Below are positions 42,653-51,415 of a stretch of DNA of 64,000 nt, one piece after another. The stretch comes from JBBRXJ01 sp038248505 (GTDB taxonomy: Bacteria > Bacteroidota > Bacteroidia > Bacteroidales > JBBRXJ01). Numbering within the stretch: position 1 is the first letter of the stretch; each line of letters starts with the position of its first letter. Made by a program: the position numbers and the translations under genes. The notes beneath the pieces were generated by a model that searched no databases, was not told the DNA's origin, and was given only the letters and a program-made list of their open reading frames with translations. The stretch lies in assembly GCA_038248505.1 (NCBI GenBank), contig JBBRXJ010000003.1, forward strand, positions 1 through 64,000. Direction: 5' to 3'.

Positions 42653-43013
42653 CTTAATAAACGGTTAATAGTATAAATTTTAAGAACAAAAGTAGGTTTT
42701 CGTAGTCAAATAGTAATATATTGAGAAATGTACTTTTTACTTAAAGACTCTTATCTTCATAAACTCAACTAAATAGGCATTACACTTTTTTAAAAAAAAG
42801 AGAAAACTTGGCTATAAATCGACAAAAAGATACGTTGAGAGACTAAAATACTTACTAAAATGTAAAGAAATGTAACCTTTGGGTAAAAAGTTCGTAAAAA
42901 GCCATGTCAATATAAATTATTTAATGTAGGTTTAAACTGATAATAATATCGGCTTAACACATACTAAAAAATAGAAGCAAAACGTATTAACAGGGTTAAA
43001 GAAAGCTAAAAAA
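42653..43013. other. Gene-free region between divergent genes upstream of rpoD
   Basis: This 361-bp spacer separates the minus-strand YkgJ gene from plus-strand rpoD and must hold both promoters. I could not pick out a convincing TAnnTTTG/TTTG pair. It is AT-rich with A-tracts near 42,790. Confidence 0.4.
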
Positions 43014-43874
43014 ATGAGACAGTTAAAAATTACCAAGTCAATCACTAATCGAGAAAGTCCTTCATTGGAGAAATATCTTCAAGAGATTGGAAAGGTTGAG
43101 TTGATTACGCCAGAAGAGGAAGTAGAGCTTGCGCGGAGGATTAAGCAAGGCGATAAAGTAGCATTGGAAAAATTAACTAAAGCTAATTTACGTTTTGTGG
43201 TTTCGGTTGCTAAGCAGTATCAACATCAGGGTTTAAGTTTACCCGATTTGATAAATGAAGGCAATTTGGGATTGATAAAAGCTGCCGAAAAATTTGATGA
43301 GACAAAAGGCTTTAAATTTATATCTTATGCGGTATGGTGGATTCGTCAATCCATTCTACAGGCTATTGCTGAGCAATCACGTATAGTTCGTATTCCTTTA
43401 AATAAGGTTGGTGATTTGAATCGTATAAACAAAGCCTTTGCAAAACTAGAGCAAGAGCATGAACGAGTTCCATCTGCTGATGAGTTAGCAAACGATATTA
43501 AATTACCAAAGGAAAAAGTAATTCGTGCTATACAGATATCAGGACGTCATATCTCGATGGATGCTCCATTTAAGGAAGATGAAGATAATAGTCTTTTAGA
43601 TGTTATGGAGAATAAAGAATCTCCATTAGCAGATGATAGACTTCTAAAAGACTCTTTAAAGAAAGAGATAGATCGTACGCTCAACATACTTACTGAAAAA
43701 GAACGTAACGTAATTGAGTCCTTTTTCGGTATTGGTCGTCCAGAGATGTCGTTAGAAGAGATAGGTAATCAGTTTGGGCTAAGCCGTGAGCGTACCCGCC
43801 AAATAAAAGAAAAAGCTATCAGACGCTTAAGACAAAGCACCAAGAATAAATTATTGAAACAATACTTAGGATAG
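43014..43874 (+). CDS. rpoD: Primary sigma factor RpoD (SigA), 286 aa
   Basis: This is the housekeeping sigma factor that recognises the phylum's TTTG/TAnnTTTG promoters. It is short, as in Bacteroidota, because it lacks the large region 1.1 and the non-conserved insert of E. coli sigma70. Region 1.2 is SPSLEKYLQEIGKVELITPE, region 2 has DLINEGNLGLIKAAEKFD and FISYAVWWIRQSILQAIAEQ, region 3 is PSADELANDIKLPKEKV, and region 4 ends LEEIGNQFGLSRERTRQIKE then KAIRRLR. It is complete and followed by a terminator. Confidence 0.97.
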   Translation: MRQLKITKSITNRESPSLEKYLQEIGKVELITPEEEVELARRIKQGDKVALEKLTKANLRFVVSVAKQYQHQGLSLPDLINEGNLGLIKAAEKFDETKGFKFISYAVWWIRQSILQAIAEQSRIVRIPLNKVGDLNRINKAFAKLEQEHERVPSADELANDIKLPKEKVIRAIQISGRHISMDAPFKEDEDNSLLDVMENKESPLADDRLLKDSLKKEIDRTLNILTEKERNVIESFFGIGRPEMSLEEIGNQFGLSRERTRQIKEKAIRRLRQSTKNKLLKQYLG

Positions 43875-43895
43875 TTTTCTGAAGATATAAGAATT

Positions 43896-43937
43896 AAAAA
43901 AGCTGGCTTTTTCGATACGAATTAGTCGGCTTTTTTT
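43896..43937 (+). terminator. Terminator after rpoD
   Basis: AAAAAGCTGGCT and AGTCGGCTTTTT can pair with two G-U wobbles around an 11-base loop and run into seven T. It starts 21 bases after the rpoD stop. Confidence 0.65.
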
Positions 43938-43999
43938 GTTTTATAGGGTACAGTACAATTTCTGTGTATTAGTACTATAAATCATTAAAATCAGTTATT

Positions 44000-44845
44000 A
44001 TGAAAAACATTAAAATTTTATTTTCATTAGTTATTATTGCTAGTTTATTTATGACCTCGTGTAAACGAGAAGATATTCGTGATGCCGCGGAAGAAGCTGC
44101 AGCCGATGAAGAATTAGCGTCGTCGCTTTTTGATGATGCATTTAGTCAATCTGATAATGCTTATTCAACAAAATTAGGTGGATTAAAATCAACAGAAACC
44201 GATACAAATAGTAGTATTTGTGCTGCTATTACTATAAATAATGATAACAATACTATTTATCCGAAAATTATTACCTGCGATTTTGGTAGCGGATGTACAG
44301 ACACCAAAGGTAATACACGTTCAGGTAAAATTATAACAACAGTTACAGGTGCATATCGAACTGTGGGTGCTGTTCGTACTATAACACTCGATAACTATTA
44401 TGTTAATGGGAATAAAATTGAAGGTAACAAAACGGTTACCAATATGGGTAAAAACAGTCTTAATCAAAGCTATTTTACTATTAAAGTAGAGAATGGAAAA
44501 GCAACTACGGATGAAGGTCGTGTAATCACCTGGAATAGTAATAGAGTTCGTACATGGGTTGAGGGCGAAAAAACCTCGGGCAGTTTGGCATCATTTTTAG
44601 ATGATGCTTATGAAATTACTGGTAATTCAAGTGGTGTAACAGGGGATGGAGAAAATTATACGGTGACTATTACTTCTGCATTAGTCGTTTCAGTAAGTTG
44701 CAGACACATTAATAAAGGAAGCACCGCCACTTTAGTTGGCGAAAATCCGGAAGTGGTTATTGATTATGGCGATGGAACATGCGATGCACAAGCTACTTTA
44801 AGTTATAAGAATAAGACTAAAACGATTTTACTTAGGGGTAAATAG
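44000..44845 (+). CDS. Exported lipoprotein, unknown function, 281 aa
   Basis: A lipoprotein signal ends in SLFMTSC (Cys at about residue 21), followed by an acidic Ala/Glu stretch (DAAEEAAADEE) that serves as a flexible tether. The mature domain is rich in Thr, Asn and beta strands, for example TCDFGSGCTDTKGNTRSGKI then ITTVTGAY, which resembles surface proteins of Bacteroidota with paired Cys. I do not know the family. It stands between two terminators, so it is its own transcription unit. Confidence 0.75.
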   Translation: MKNIKILFSLVIIASLFMTSCKREDIRDAAEEAAADEELASSLFDDAFSQSDNAYSTKLGGLKSTETDTNSSICAAITINNDNNTIYPKIITCDFGSGCTDTKGNTRSGKIITTVTGAYRTVGAVRTITLDNYYVNGNKIEGNKTVTNMGKNSLNQSYFTIKVENGKATTDEGRVITWNSNRVRTWVEGEKTSGSLASFLDDAYEITGNSSGVTGDGENYTVTITSALVVSVSCRHINKGSTATLVGENPEVVIDYGDGTCDAQATLSYKNKTKTILLRGK

Positions 44846-44863
44846 AGTCTTTATATTAAAAGG

Positions 44864-44891
44864 AAAACCACGATTATGTCGTGGTTTTTTT
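44864..44891 (+). terminator. Strong terminator after the lipoprotein gene
   Basis: A perfect 10-bp stem (AAAACCACGA with its complement, loop TTATG) is followed by a T tract. Confidence 0.85.
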
Positions 44892-45414
44892 GTTTCATAC
44901 CGCATTGAAACGATAGTTATTAGTATATATATATTGCTATATGGGACTAAAATAAAATTTTATGTTTTGTATATTTGGTTTATACTACCGAAGAGCCTAT
45001 TAATAATACAAAATGAATGTAACATTTATAATTACTCAAAAATATCTATATTCGCGAGAATAATTAATACTAAATTTCTGTGATTTCTTTTTATTCTATA
45101 GTGTGATTCTAAAATTTCTTTTTATTTAGTCTAAGCATTCTATACTTGTGTTCATACGATATGGAACCTATTTATGATTTTGCTTATTCAACAAATATAA
45201 GAGCTCCAGCGGAGATACCGATTATTAATAAATACCAGAAAGAGAAAAAATATTTTTTAAAATGAAAAAGAAACACAAAATGGTTTTGACTAAATAAAAG
45301 AATACTTTCAGAAACATTTAAATATACTTTTAAGCCTATTTCAATATAAAATAGATTTCTTACTCGTTACTTATCACTCCGCAACGCCAGATCACTATAC
45401 ACTCATGAAAAACA
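44892..45414. other. Gene-free region before the YgjP-like gene
   Basis: AT-rich. A 34-codon open frame starting at the ATG near 45,161 (MEPIYDFAYSTNIRAPAE...) has no recognisable features, and I do not call it a gene. No repeats or RNA were seen. Confidence 0.35.
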
Positions 45415-46134
45415 ATGTCAGAAAAATTAATTTATATTGAAGGTATTGGAGAAGTGCTTTTAAAAAAATCGCATGCAGCTAAACGTATCACTATTAAAAT
45501 AGAGGCGCTTAAAGGTGTGCGAGTAGTAATGCCTCATTATGTTGCTTTTAAATATGCTTCTGATTTTGCTGAAGAAAAAGCAAAATGGATAAAGGAAACA
45601 CTTAAAAAAATGGATGAGGTAAAAACTAAACTCACCATTTTTGATGATAAAACGATATTTAGAACCAAATATCGTGAATTAAAAATTATTGCTGAAATGC
45701 GTTCCAATCTTCGAGTACAAGTGACTTCATCGCATGTTTCTATTTTTTATCCTTTTCATCTTGAATTAAAAAGCGAACAAGTACAAGATGCCATTCGTAA
45801 AGCAATGAAAGAAGTTATGCGACTAGAAGGCAAAGAATACCTTCCACGCCGTGTTAAAGAATTGGCCACCCAATTTAATTTTGATTTTAAAACAGTTAAA
45901 ATATCTGATGCTACTGCCCAATGGGGTAGCTGTTCCCCTGATAATCGTATTAGTTTAAACCTCCATTTAATGCGCTTGCCCGATTATTTGGCTGATTATA
46001 TTATACTTCATGAACTCGCACATACTCAAATAAAAGACCATAGTAAAAGATTTTGGACCAAGCTCGATACTATTCTTGGAAATTCAAAACTCGTTGATAA
46101 ACAATTAAGAAACTATCAAATTGAAGTTTTTTAG
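45415..46134 (+). CDS. YgjP/WLM-type metallopeptidase-like protein, 239 aa
   Basis: The C-terminal half carries a zinc-metallopeptidase helix, ILHELAHTQIKDHSKRFW: His199, Glu200 and His203 form HExxH and the third ligand is the His of DHSKRFW. The segment WGSCSPDNRISLNLHLMRLP in front of it is the signature of DUF45/YgjP proteins. The N-terminal half is beta-rich. E. coli YgjP is reported as a UTP pyrophosphatase, while other relatives are peptidases, so the activity is uncertain. It is a cytosolic protein with no signal peptide. Confidence 0.85.
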   Translation: MSEKLIYIEGIGEVLLKKSHAAKRITIKIEALKGVRVVMPHYVAFKYASDFAEEKAKWIKETLKKMDEVKTKLTIFDDKTIFRTKYRELKIIAEMRSNLRVQVTSSHVSIFYPFHLELKSEQVQDAIRKAMKEVMRLEGKEYLPRRVKELATQFNFDFKTVKISDATAQWGSCSPDNRISLNLHLMRLPDYLADYIILHELAHTQIKDHSKRFWTKLDTILGNSKLVDKQLRNYQIEVF

Positions 46135-46415
46135 AGGAGCGATGTTTTCTTTATTTACAAGGCCAAAAAGCAAAGGCTTAATCGGTATTTAACTTGTTTT
46201 TATATCTCTTTAATGGTATCTCTTTGACTATTCATTGCAGGCTTTGGCGAGTAGTAAGAGGCATACATGTTTCTGATATAAGATTTGTTACTATCATAAA
46301 AAATAAAAGCATTTATGTATATTGCGTTTAATAATAAATTTTGATTTCAATCAGTAAATACCTTATTCACAGCTCATTTTCTGTTAAATACTTCTGTTAA
46401 CTATCAACTAATTCT

Positions 46416-47837
46416 ATGTCTACATTTCAACGCCGCCTTAATCTTTGGGACTCTACCGCTCTTGTAGTTGGATCAATGATTGGATCAGGTATTTTTATTG
46501 TAAGTTCGGATATGGCCCGTGGGCTAGGCGCGACAGGTTGGTTTTTACTGGCTTGGATTATTTCAGGAATTCTTACTGTTTTCTCCGCACTAGTATATGG
46601 CGAATTGGCCGGAATGATGCCCAATGTGGGCGGACAATATGTTTATTTACGCGAAGCATACGGCAGTTTGTATGGGTTCTTATACGGGTGGGCGCTTTTT
46701 TTAGTTATTCAAACGGGTACCATAGCAGCTATTTCCATGGCCTTTGCAAAATATCTCGGTTTACTAATTCCATTTGTTAGTGAAAACAATATTTTATTGC
46801 AAGTTGGAATTATAAAAATAAATAGCGTGCATGCTATAGCCTGTTTTGTTATAATATTATTAACGTGGGTCAATACCTTGGGTGTTAAAGAAGGGAAAAC
46901 GGTACAAAATATTTTCACATTTCTAAAAGTTTCAATACTCTTTATTTTCATTGTTGCCGGTTTTATTTTTGCTAGCAGCAAAGGATACTGGCAACAAAAC
47001 CTATCTATATTATGGGATACACATATTGTTGGGGGTGAGATTAGTGGTTTTGGATTAGCAATTGCTATGGCTACATCAATGGTTGGTAGTATGTTTGCTC
47101 TCGACTCATGGTATAATGTAACCTTTGCTTCTGATGAGGTTATTGATCCTAAACGTAATCTTCCTCGTAGCTTAATTTTGGGTACCATTACTGTTTCCAT
47201 TATTTATCTTTTTACAAATGTTGTATTTCTATTATGTTTGCCCTTGCGTGGTGATAGCACATCAACAAATATTATTGCTCAGGGTATTCAATTTGCTGCT
47301 AACGATCGTGTTGGTACTGCTGCCATGTATGCGATGATGGGAGCTGGAGCTGCCGCAATAATGGCCATTGTAGTTATGATTTCAACATTTGGTGCTAATA
47401 ATGGAATTATACTTTCGGGTGCACGAGTATATTACTCAATGGCAAATGATGGTTTGTTTTTTAAATGGGTTGCTACTTTAAATAAAAAAGGAGTTCCTGC
47501 TAAAGGACTTGTATTACAAGGAGTTTGGTCATTTCTTTTATGTCTTTCAGGTTCTTATAGTCAACTTCTCGATTATGTTATTTTTGTCTCCATGCTTTTC
47601 TTAGTGCTTACTTGTTTTGCGGTTATTAAATTTAGACGTACACGTCCAGATGCTGAGAGACCTTATAAAGTATGGGGATATCCTTATGTTCCAATAATAT
47701 ATATAGTAAGTGCTGTTTTTATTATGATTGTTCTTCTTATTAAAAAACCACTTTTTACCTGGCCTGGCTTAGGAATTGTAGTGCTTGGAATACCGGTGTA
47801 TTACCTATGGAAAAACAAAAATACAAACAACATATAG
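46416..47837 (+). CDS. APC-family amino acid permease, 473 aa
   Basis: A 12-helix amino-acid/polyamine/organocation transporter. The first helix carries the substrate-binding glycine-rich break ALVVGSMIGSGIFIVSSDM, followed by GPxYVYLREAYG-like sequence (VGGQYVYLREAYGSLYGFLY). The sixth-helix region reads FALDSWYNVTFASDEVIDPK then RNLPRSL, with the usual Pro-Arg end. The spacing matches LAT-like/YhdG members. The amino acid carried is not predictable. The GH13 gene starts 62 bases downstream and may be cotranscribed. Confidence 0.9.
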   Translation: MSTFQRRLNLWDSTALVVGSMIGSGIFIVSSDMARGLGATGWFLLAWIISGILTVFSALVYGELAGMMPNVGGQYVYLREAYGSLYGFLYGWALFLVIQTGTIAAISMAFAKYLGLLIPFVSENNILLQVGIIKINSVHAIACFVIILLTWVNTLGVKEGKTVQNIFTFLKVSILFIFIVAGFIFASSKGYWQQNLSILWDTHIVGGEISGFGLAIAMATSMVGSMFALDSWYNVTFASDEVIDPKRNLPRSLILGTITVSIIYLFTNVVFLLCLPLRGDSTSTNIIAQGIQFAANDRVGTAAMYAMMGAGAAAIMAIVVMISTFGANNGIILSGARVYYSMANDGLFFKWVATLNKKGVPAKGLVLQGVWSFLLCLSGSYSQLLDYVIFVSMLFLVLTCFAVIKFRRTRPDAERPYKVWGYPYVPIIYIVSAVFIMIVLLIKKPLFTWPGLGIVVLGIPVYYLWKNKNTNNI

Positions 47838-47899
47838 AACAATCGGCCTCCGTATATCACTACTCACTCTGCGTCGTCGGATCACTTCATAAAATACAA

Positions 47900-49045
47900 A
47901 TGAAAAAATCCTCCATCATATATCACATTTTCATTGATCGCTTTGCTGGGAATATGCATGGAAATCCGATGCATAATGATTACATAGGAGGAAATTTAAA
48001 AGGGATAAACGAAAAAATAGTTTACATTGCTTCTCTGGGTGTTGATATTATATGGCTTTCGCCTTTTTATGAAAATACATCCTATCATGGATATCATATT
48101 ACAAATTATGAAACCGTTGATAAACACTTTGGCACTACTGAAGATTTATGCAACTTAATTGAAACAGCTCATAATTATAATATTAAGGTGATTGCCGATT
48201 TTGTTCCTAATCACTGCTCTCGTCATCATCCTTTTTTTGTAGAGGCAATTAAGAACAAGGATAGTAGGTATTGGAAATGGTTTTATTTTACACGATGGCC
48301 TAAAAAATATCTATCTTTTCTTCATTTTAGCGAATTGCCTAAAATAAATTTGGAACACGAAGAAGCGGCTACATACTTTATTAAAGTAGCTAAATACTGG
48401 CTTTCACTGGGTCTTGATGGATATCGAATAGATCATGTAGTAGGAATCTCTCACAAATACTTAAAACGTTTTAATACTGAAATAAAAGCTTCGTATCCTA
48501 AATCGATTATTATAGGTGAAGCATGGATTGAAGGCATAAACCTTAAACAATATAGAACTTTAAAAATAAGAAGTAATTTAAAAATGTTGCTTACTAAAAA
48601 TGCTCAAGATACTATACAACTTGAATATATTGATGAACTTGATGGAGTGCTTGATTTTAGAGCAAACCGTTTAATACGCGAACATTTTTGTTGGAATCCC
48701 CCCTTACATAAAAATTTATCGGAAGAATTACAGAAACATTATTCAAAATATCCTGAAATATTTTTATTGCCAGTTTTTCTTGATAATCATGATATGGAGC
48801 GTTTTATGTGGCAATGTGGTAATGATATAAGCAAATTTAAGAATGCTATAAATTTTATTTTCACCCTAAAACAACCGATAATCTTATATTATGGAACAGA
48901 GCATGGAATGACACAAAATAAAAGCATCTCAGGAAAAAATGGCAATGATATTTTCGCCAGACAAATGATGCAATGGAACAATCTTAATGAGGAGAATATC
49001 TTATTTTTCAAAGCACTCGCTATAAAAAGAAAAAGCATTTTTTAA
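47900..49045 (+). CDS. GH13 alpha-amylase-family glycosidase, 381 aa
   Basis: This is a compact (beta/alpha)8 glycoside hydrolase acting on alpha-glucosides. Region I is VIADFVPNHCS, region II is DGYRIDHV with nucleophile Asp178, the acid/base is Glu207 in GEAW, and region IV is FLDNHDMERF with Asp298, so the triad is intact. There is no signal peptide, so it works in the cytosol. It ends 10 or so residues after the barrel and lacks the usual C-terminal beta domain. I use the ATG at 47,900 because the longer frame overlaps the permease gene. Confidence 0.88.
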   Translation: MKKSSIIYHIFIDRFAGNMHGNPMHNDYIGGNLKGINEKIVYIASLGVDIIWLSPFYENTSYHGYHITNYETVDKHFGTTEDLCNLIETAHNYNIKVIADFVPNHCSRHHPFFVEAIKNKDSRYWKWFYFTRWPKKYLSFLHFSELPKINLEHEEAATYFIKVAKYWLSLGLDGYRIDHVVGISHKYLKRFNTEIKASYPKSIIIGEAWIEGINLKQYRTLKIRSNLKMLLTKNAQDTIQLEYIDELDGVLDFRANRLIREHFCWNPPLHKNLSEELQKHYSKYPEIFLLPVFLDNHDMERFMWQCGNDISKFKNAINFIFTLKQPIILYYGTEHGMTQNKSISGKNGNDIFARQMMQWNNLNEENILFFKALAIKRKSIF

Positions 49046-49455
49046 AACAAACATAATATTATAAAAAGCATTTTTTAAGTTTTATTTTTATTAGTAATAT
49101 TCCGCTATATTTACAAAGTAAAGATTAATATTATGATAAAAGCACTATTAATTACAAGCTTATGTTTATTGTCTATCTGGAAAAGCTCATGTAATTGACC
49201 ACCCAATGCTTTTCATTTCAATTGTAATTTTTCTTGAAATGTTTCTAATAAAAAAAATATTGAGTGTCTTTGTTATTTATTTTAGTGTTTTATGTTTTTT
49301 AAGGAGTAATGGACATTTGTGGTGCTGTTTATTTTTAATATCGCTGAATAATTTGACAATAGATTATCATCTTTACATAATTAGATGAAACGGAAACAGG
49401 TTTTGCTGGAGAGCAACCTGTCAGGGATACATCTAATGGTCTATAAAAATGTTAA

Positions 49456-49496
49456 ATCAATGGGTTATCTTATAAAGTAGCCCATTGATATTTTTT
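49456..49496 (+). terminator. Terminator-like hairpin inside the insertion
   Basis: ATCAATGGG and CCCATTGAT (9 bp) flank a loop of about 16 bases and are followed by a run of T. It lies between the left arm of the insertion and the relic transposase. Confidence 0.5.
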
Positions 49497-49504
49497 CGAG
49501 ACCC

Positions 49505-50449
49505 TCATGCCTTAAAAAACTCATCTATAAACTTTTTTTTTCTTGCCATTGACAATCCATTATCGTTACGCAATTTGTTCTTCAAATCAGCAAAGTGACC
49601 TTCTATTGCGTTAGTTGTATTGGGTATTTTCAAACTCATATTATTGTACCATGTAAATAACCATGGAAGGTTTGTTTTCATCCTTCTATAAGCACTTCTA
49701 AGCTTTCTATGGACATATCTATTTTTTCCCTTTGCATCAAACTTTCGTTTATTCAAAAAAGATTCCCATTTGATGAACCAATTATTTAAACCGCCTTTGA
49801 AACTCTCCTTATCTGTTTTTGTTTGTAACAATGTATGTTCCAAAAGTTCTTTGCTCGCTTGTATTTTAGGATTTTTTGTCAAGTATCGTCTGATAATGGC
49901 TACTTGATGAAATTACACATTTGAATAAGAACTTGCTTTTCAAAAAGTTGAAATAGCATTTTACGACCATCACAAATAATGGCTTATATTTTTATACCTC
50001 TTCTTGTTATTTCTTCTACTCCATTCAAATATAATTTGTTGGTTTCTTGTTTAACATATTGTTTACAAAGGATTTGCCTGGTGATACTGTCTTTAAAAAC
50101 CATTACACAAAACTTTCTTCCAAAATAGGTTGTATCCATAAGCACATTGGCAACACATGGAAACGTAGATTTTTCTTCTATTTCAACCGTATCTATTTTT
50201 CGGTGTATTGTCTTTAAAGAGCAACCATCGAGACAAAGTTTTCCAACGGCATTTAGTCGCAAGTTGCAAATAGCTTTGCTTGCCTTCAACATATTCTTTC
50301 CAAATATCTTCTTTTTTAGGTCTTTGAGCTCCTAGGAAACGCTTACCAAAAGCGGCTCATTTATATCGTTGAACATTGTTGTGGAAACCATCCTTTCGTA
50401 CAATTTTACTCCCACAATAAAAGCAGTTTATTTATTCATATTTTTTCAT
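49505..50449 (-). pseudogene. Transposase relic, IS256-variant zinc-binding type
   Basis: Assembled from several frames, it has an N-terminal zinc ribbon (CFYCGSKIVRKDGFHNNVQR then YK, with TGA where Cys is expected), a helix-turn-helix (GKQSYLQLAT), a DDE-type core (DTTYFGRKFCVMVFKDSI; AIICDGRKMLFQLF) and a C-terminal part with IPNTTNAIEGHFADLKNKLR, where the catalytic Glu lies. In-frame stops after GIKI and YK and frame changes near 49,900 and 50,290 make it inactive. The family call rests on recognition of the fold order. Confidence 0.6.
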
Positions 50450-50519
50450 TTAGCTCAAATATAACATTTTCAATGCCTTCAAGTGTTTTAAACACCATAT
50501 TTGTCCATTAACCCAATTT

Positions 50520-50819
50520 TCACTACAAAATCCAGATGATTTAAAAATAATGTTTCTTGATAATGGGGCTTTCCATAAAGCGAAAAAACTAAAAGTGCTG
50601 GGAAATATCATACTCATTTTCCTCCCTCCATATAGTACAGAACTAAATTCAGCAGAAAAAATGAGGGCAAAAATTAAAAGAACATTCACAAACCGCTTAT
50701 TTAAAAACCTAAAAGAAATAAGTACATTTATTGAAGAGCAAGTGATGGCTTTAACTCTGTATGATGTCAAATCCATTTGTTCCTATAAATATATATTTTC
50801 AGATTTGACTAAAGATTAA
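50520..50819 (+). pseudogene. IS630-family transposase, C-terminal fragment
   Basis: About 95 residues match the end of a Tc1/IS630 DDE transposase: the second Asp in IMFLDNGAFHKAKKL, then IILIFLPPYSTELNSAEKMR, where the final Glu is the catalytic one. The N-terminal helix-turn-helix and first Asp are missing. The upstream junction near 50,500 merges into the other transposase relic. Confidence 0.75.
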
Positions 50820-51315
50820 ATCATTATGGTATAAGCGAGTAAAGGGGGTGGTCAAGTTGGATGATCGAAAGGTGTTCAAGTCAATGATTTATTTCAGCTT
50901 ATTACTAAACTTGATGAAAACGGGAAATTAGTGTGGATGCAAAAACTTCCTAAAAAACAAGTTGGAACTGCTGGCCAAGGTGGAATGTCATACAAATACA
51001 TGAGTTGCAACGATGGTCACTATTTAGTTTTTCTTGATAACGAAAAAAACATGAGTTTGCCAGATAACAAAAGACCTTATATGCACAATGATGGAGCAGG
51101 AGCGTTTTTAACCACATATTTAATTGAAGATAAAAAGGAAGTGTTAAGAAAATAACTTTATTAGATACTCGAAATATAAATGAAATTGCTATTTATCAGT
51201 TTAAAACTACCAGAATGGTTTCGGTTGCTGATAATACATTTGTTTTTGAAGCGTATAAAAAAGATATACGCATAAAAGTTATTTTAAATAAATAGGAATA
51301 ATTATGTTGAAAGAG

Positions 51316-51347
51316 CCGAGATTACTAAAAGTGATCTCGGTTTTTTT
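51316..51347 (+). terminator. Terminator after the disrupted gene
   Basis: CCGAGAT and ATCTCGG (7 bp, extendable by an imperfect pair) flank a short loop, followed by seven T. It ends transcription before the metalloprotease-like gene. Confidence 0.7.
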
Positions 51348-51415
51348 GTTTCAATACCGAATAATACAGTTTTTTAATTTCTTTTGCTACCTTTACTTTA
51401 CTATACATAAAGCAT

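Larger units (their letters stand above)
49195..50855. mobile_element. Decayed composite insertion with two transposase relics
   Basis: TTGACCACCC (49,195-49,204) and its complement (50,846-50,855) bound the insertion as 10-bp inverted repeats. Inside lie a frameshifted zinc-binding IS256-variant transposase on the minus strand and, beside the right end, the C-terminal part of an IS630-like transposase on the plus strand. Probably an IS630-like element received a second IS. No clear target duplication is seen. The left 300 bases carry no recognisable transposase. Confidence 0.55.
49133..51297 (+). pseudogene. Exported host protein disrupted by an insertion, unknown function
   Basis: Its start (49,133-49,198, an N-terminal signal-like peptide IKALLITSLCLLSIWKSSC) stops in the inverted repeat of the insertion. 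Its end resumes at about 50,865: SKGVQVNDLFQLITKLDENG, KLVWMQKLPKKQ and a tail ending EAYKKDIRIKVILNK. A frameshift near 51,143 (in a run of A) splits the tail. The two parts total about 165 residues, so much of the middle may also be lost. I do not know the family. Confidence 0.55.

Noticed and set aside
45161..45264. Small open frame starting MEPIYDFAYS
   Set aside because: It is only 34 codons with no recognisable features; not enough to call a gene.
46445..46780. Plus-strand open frame of 111 codons inside the permease gene
   Set aside because: It lies in a different frame fully inside a well-supported permease gene and has no domain; it is an overlap artefact.
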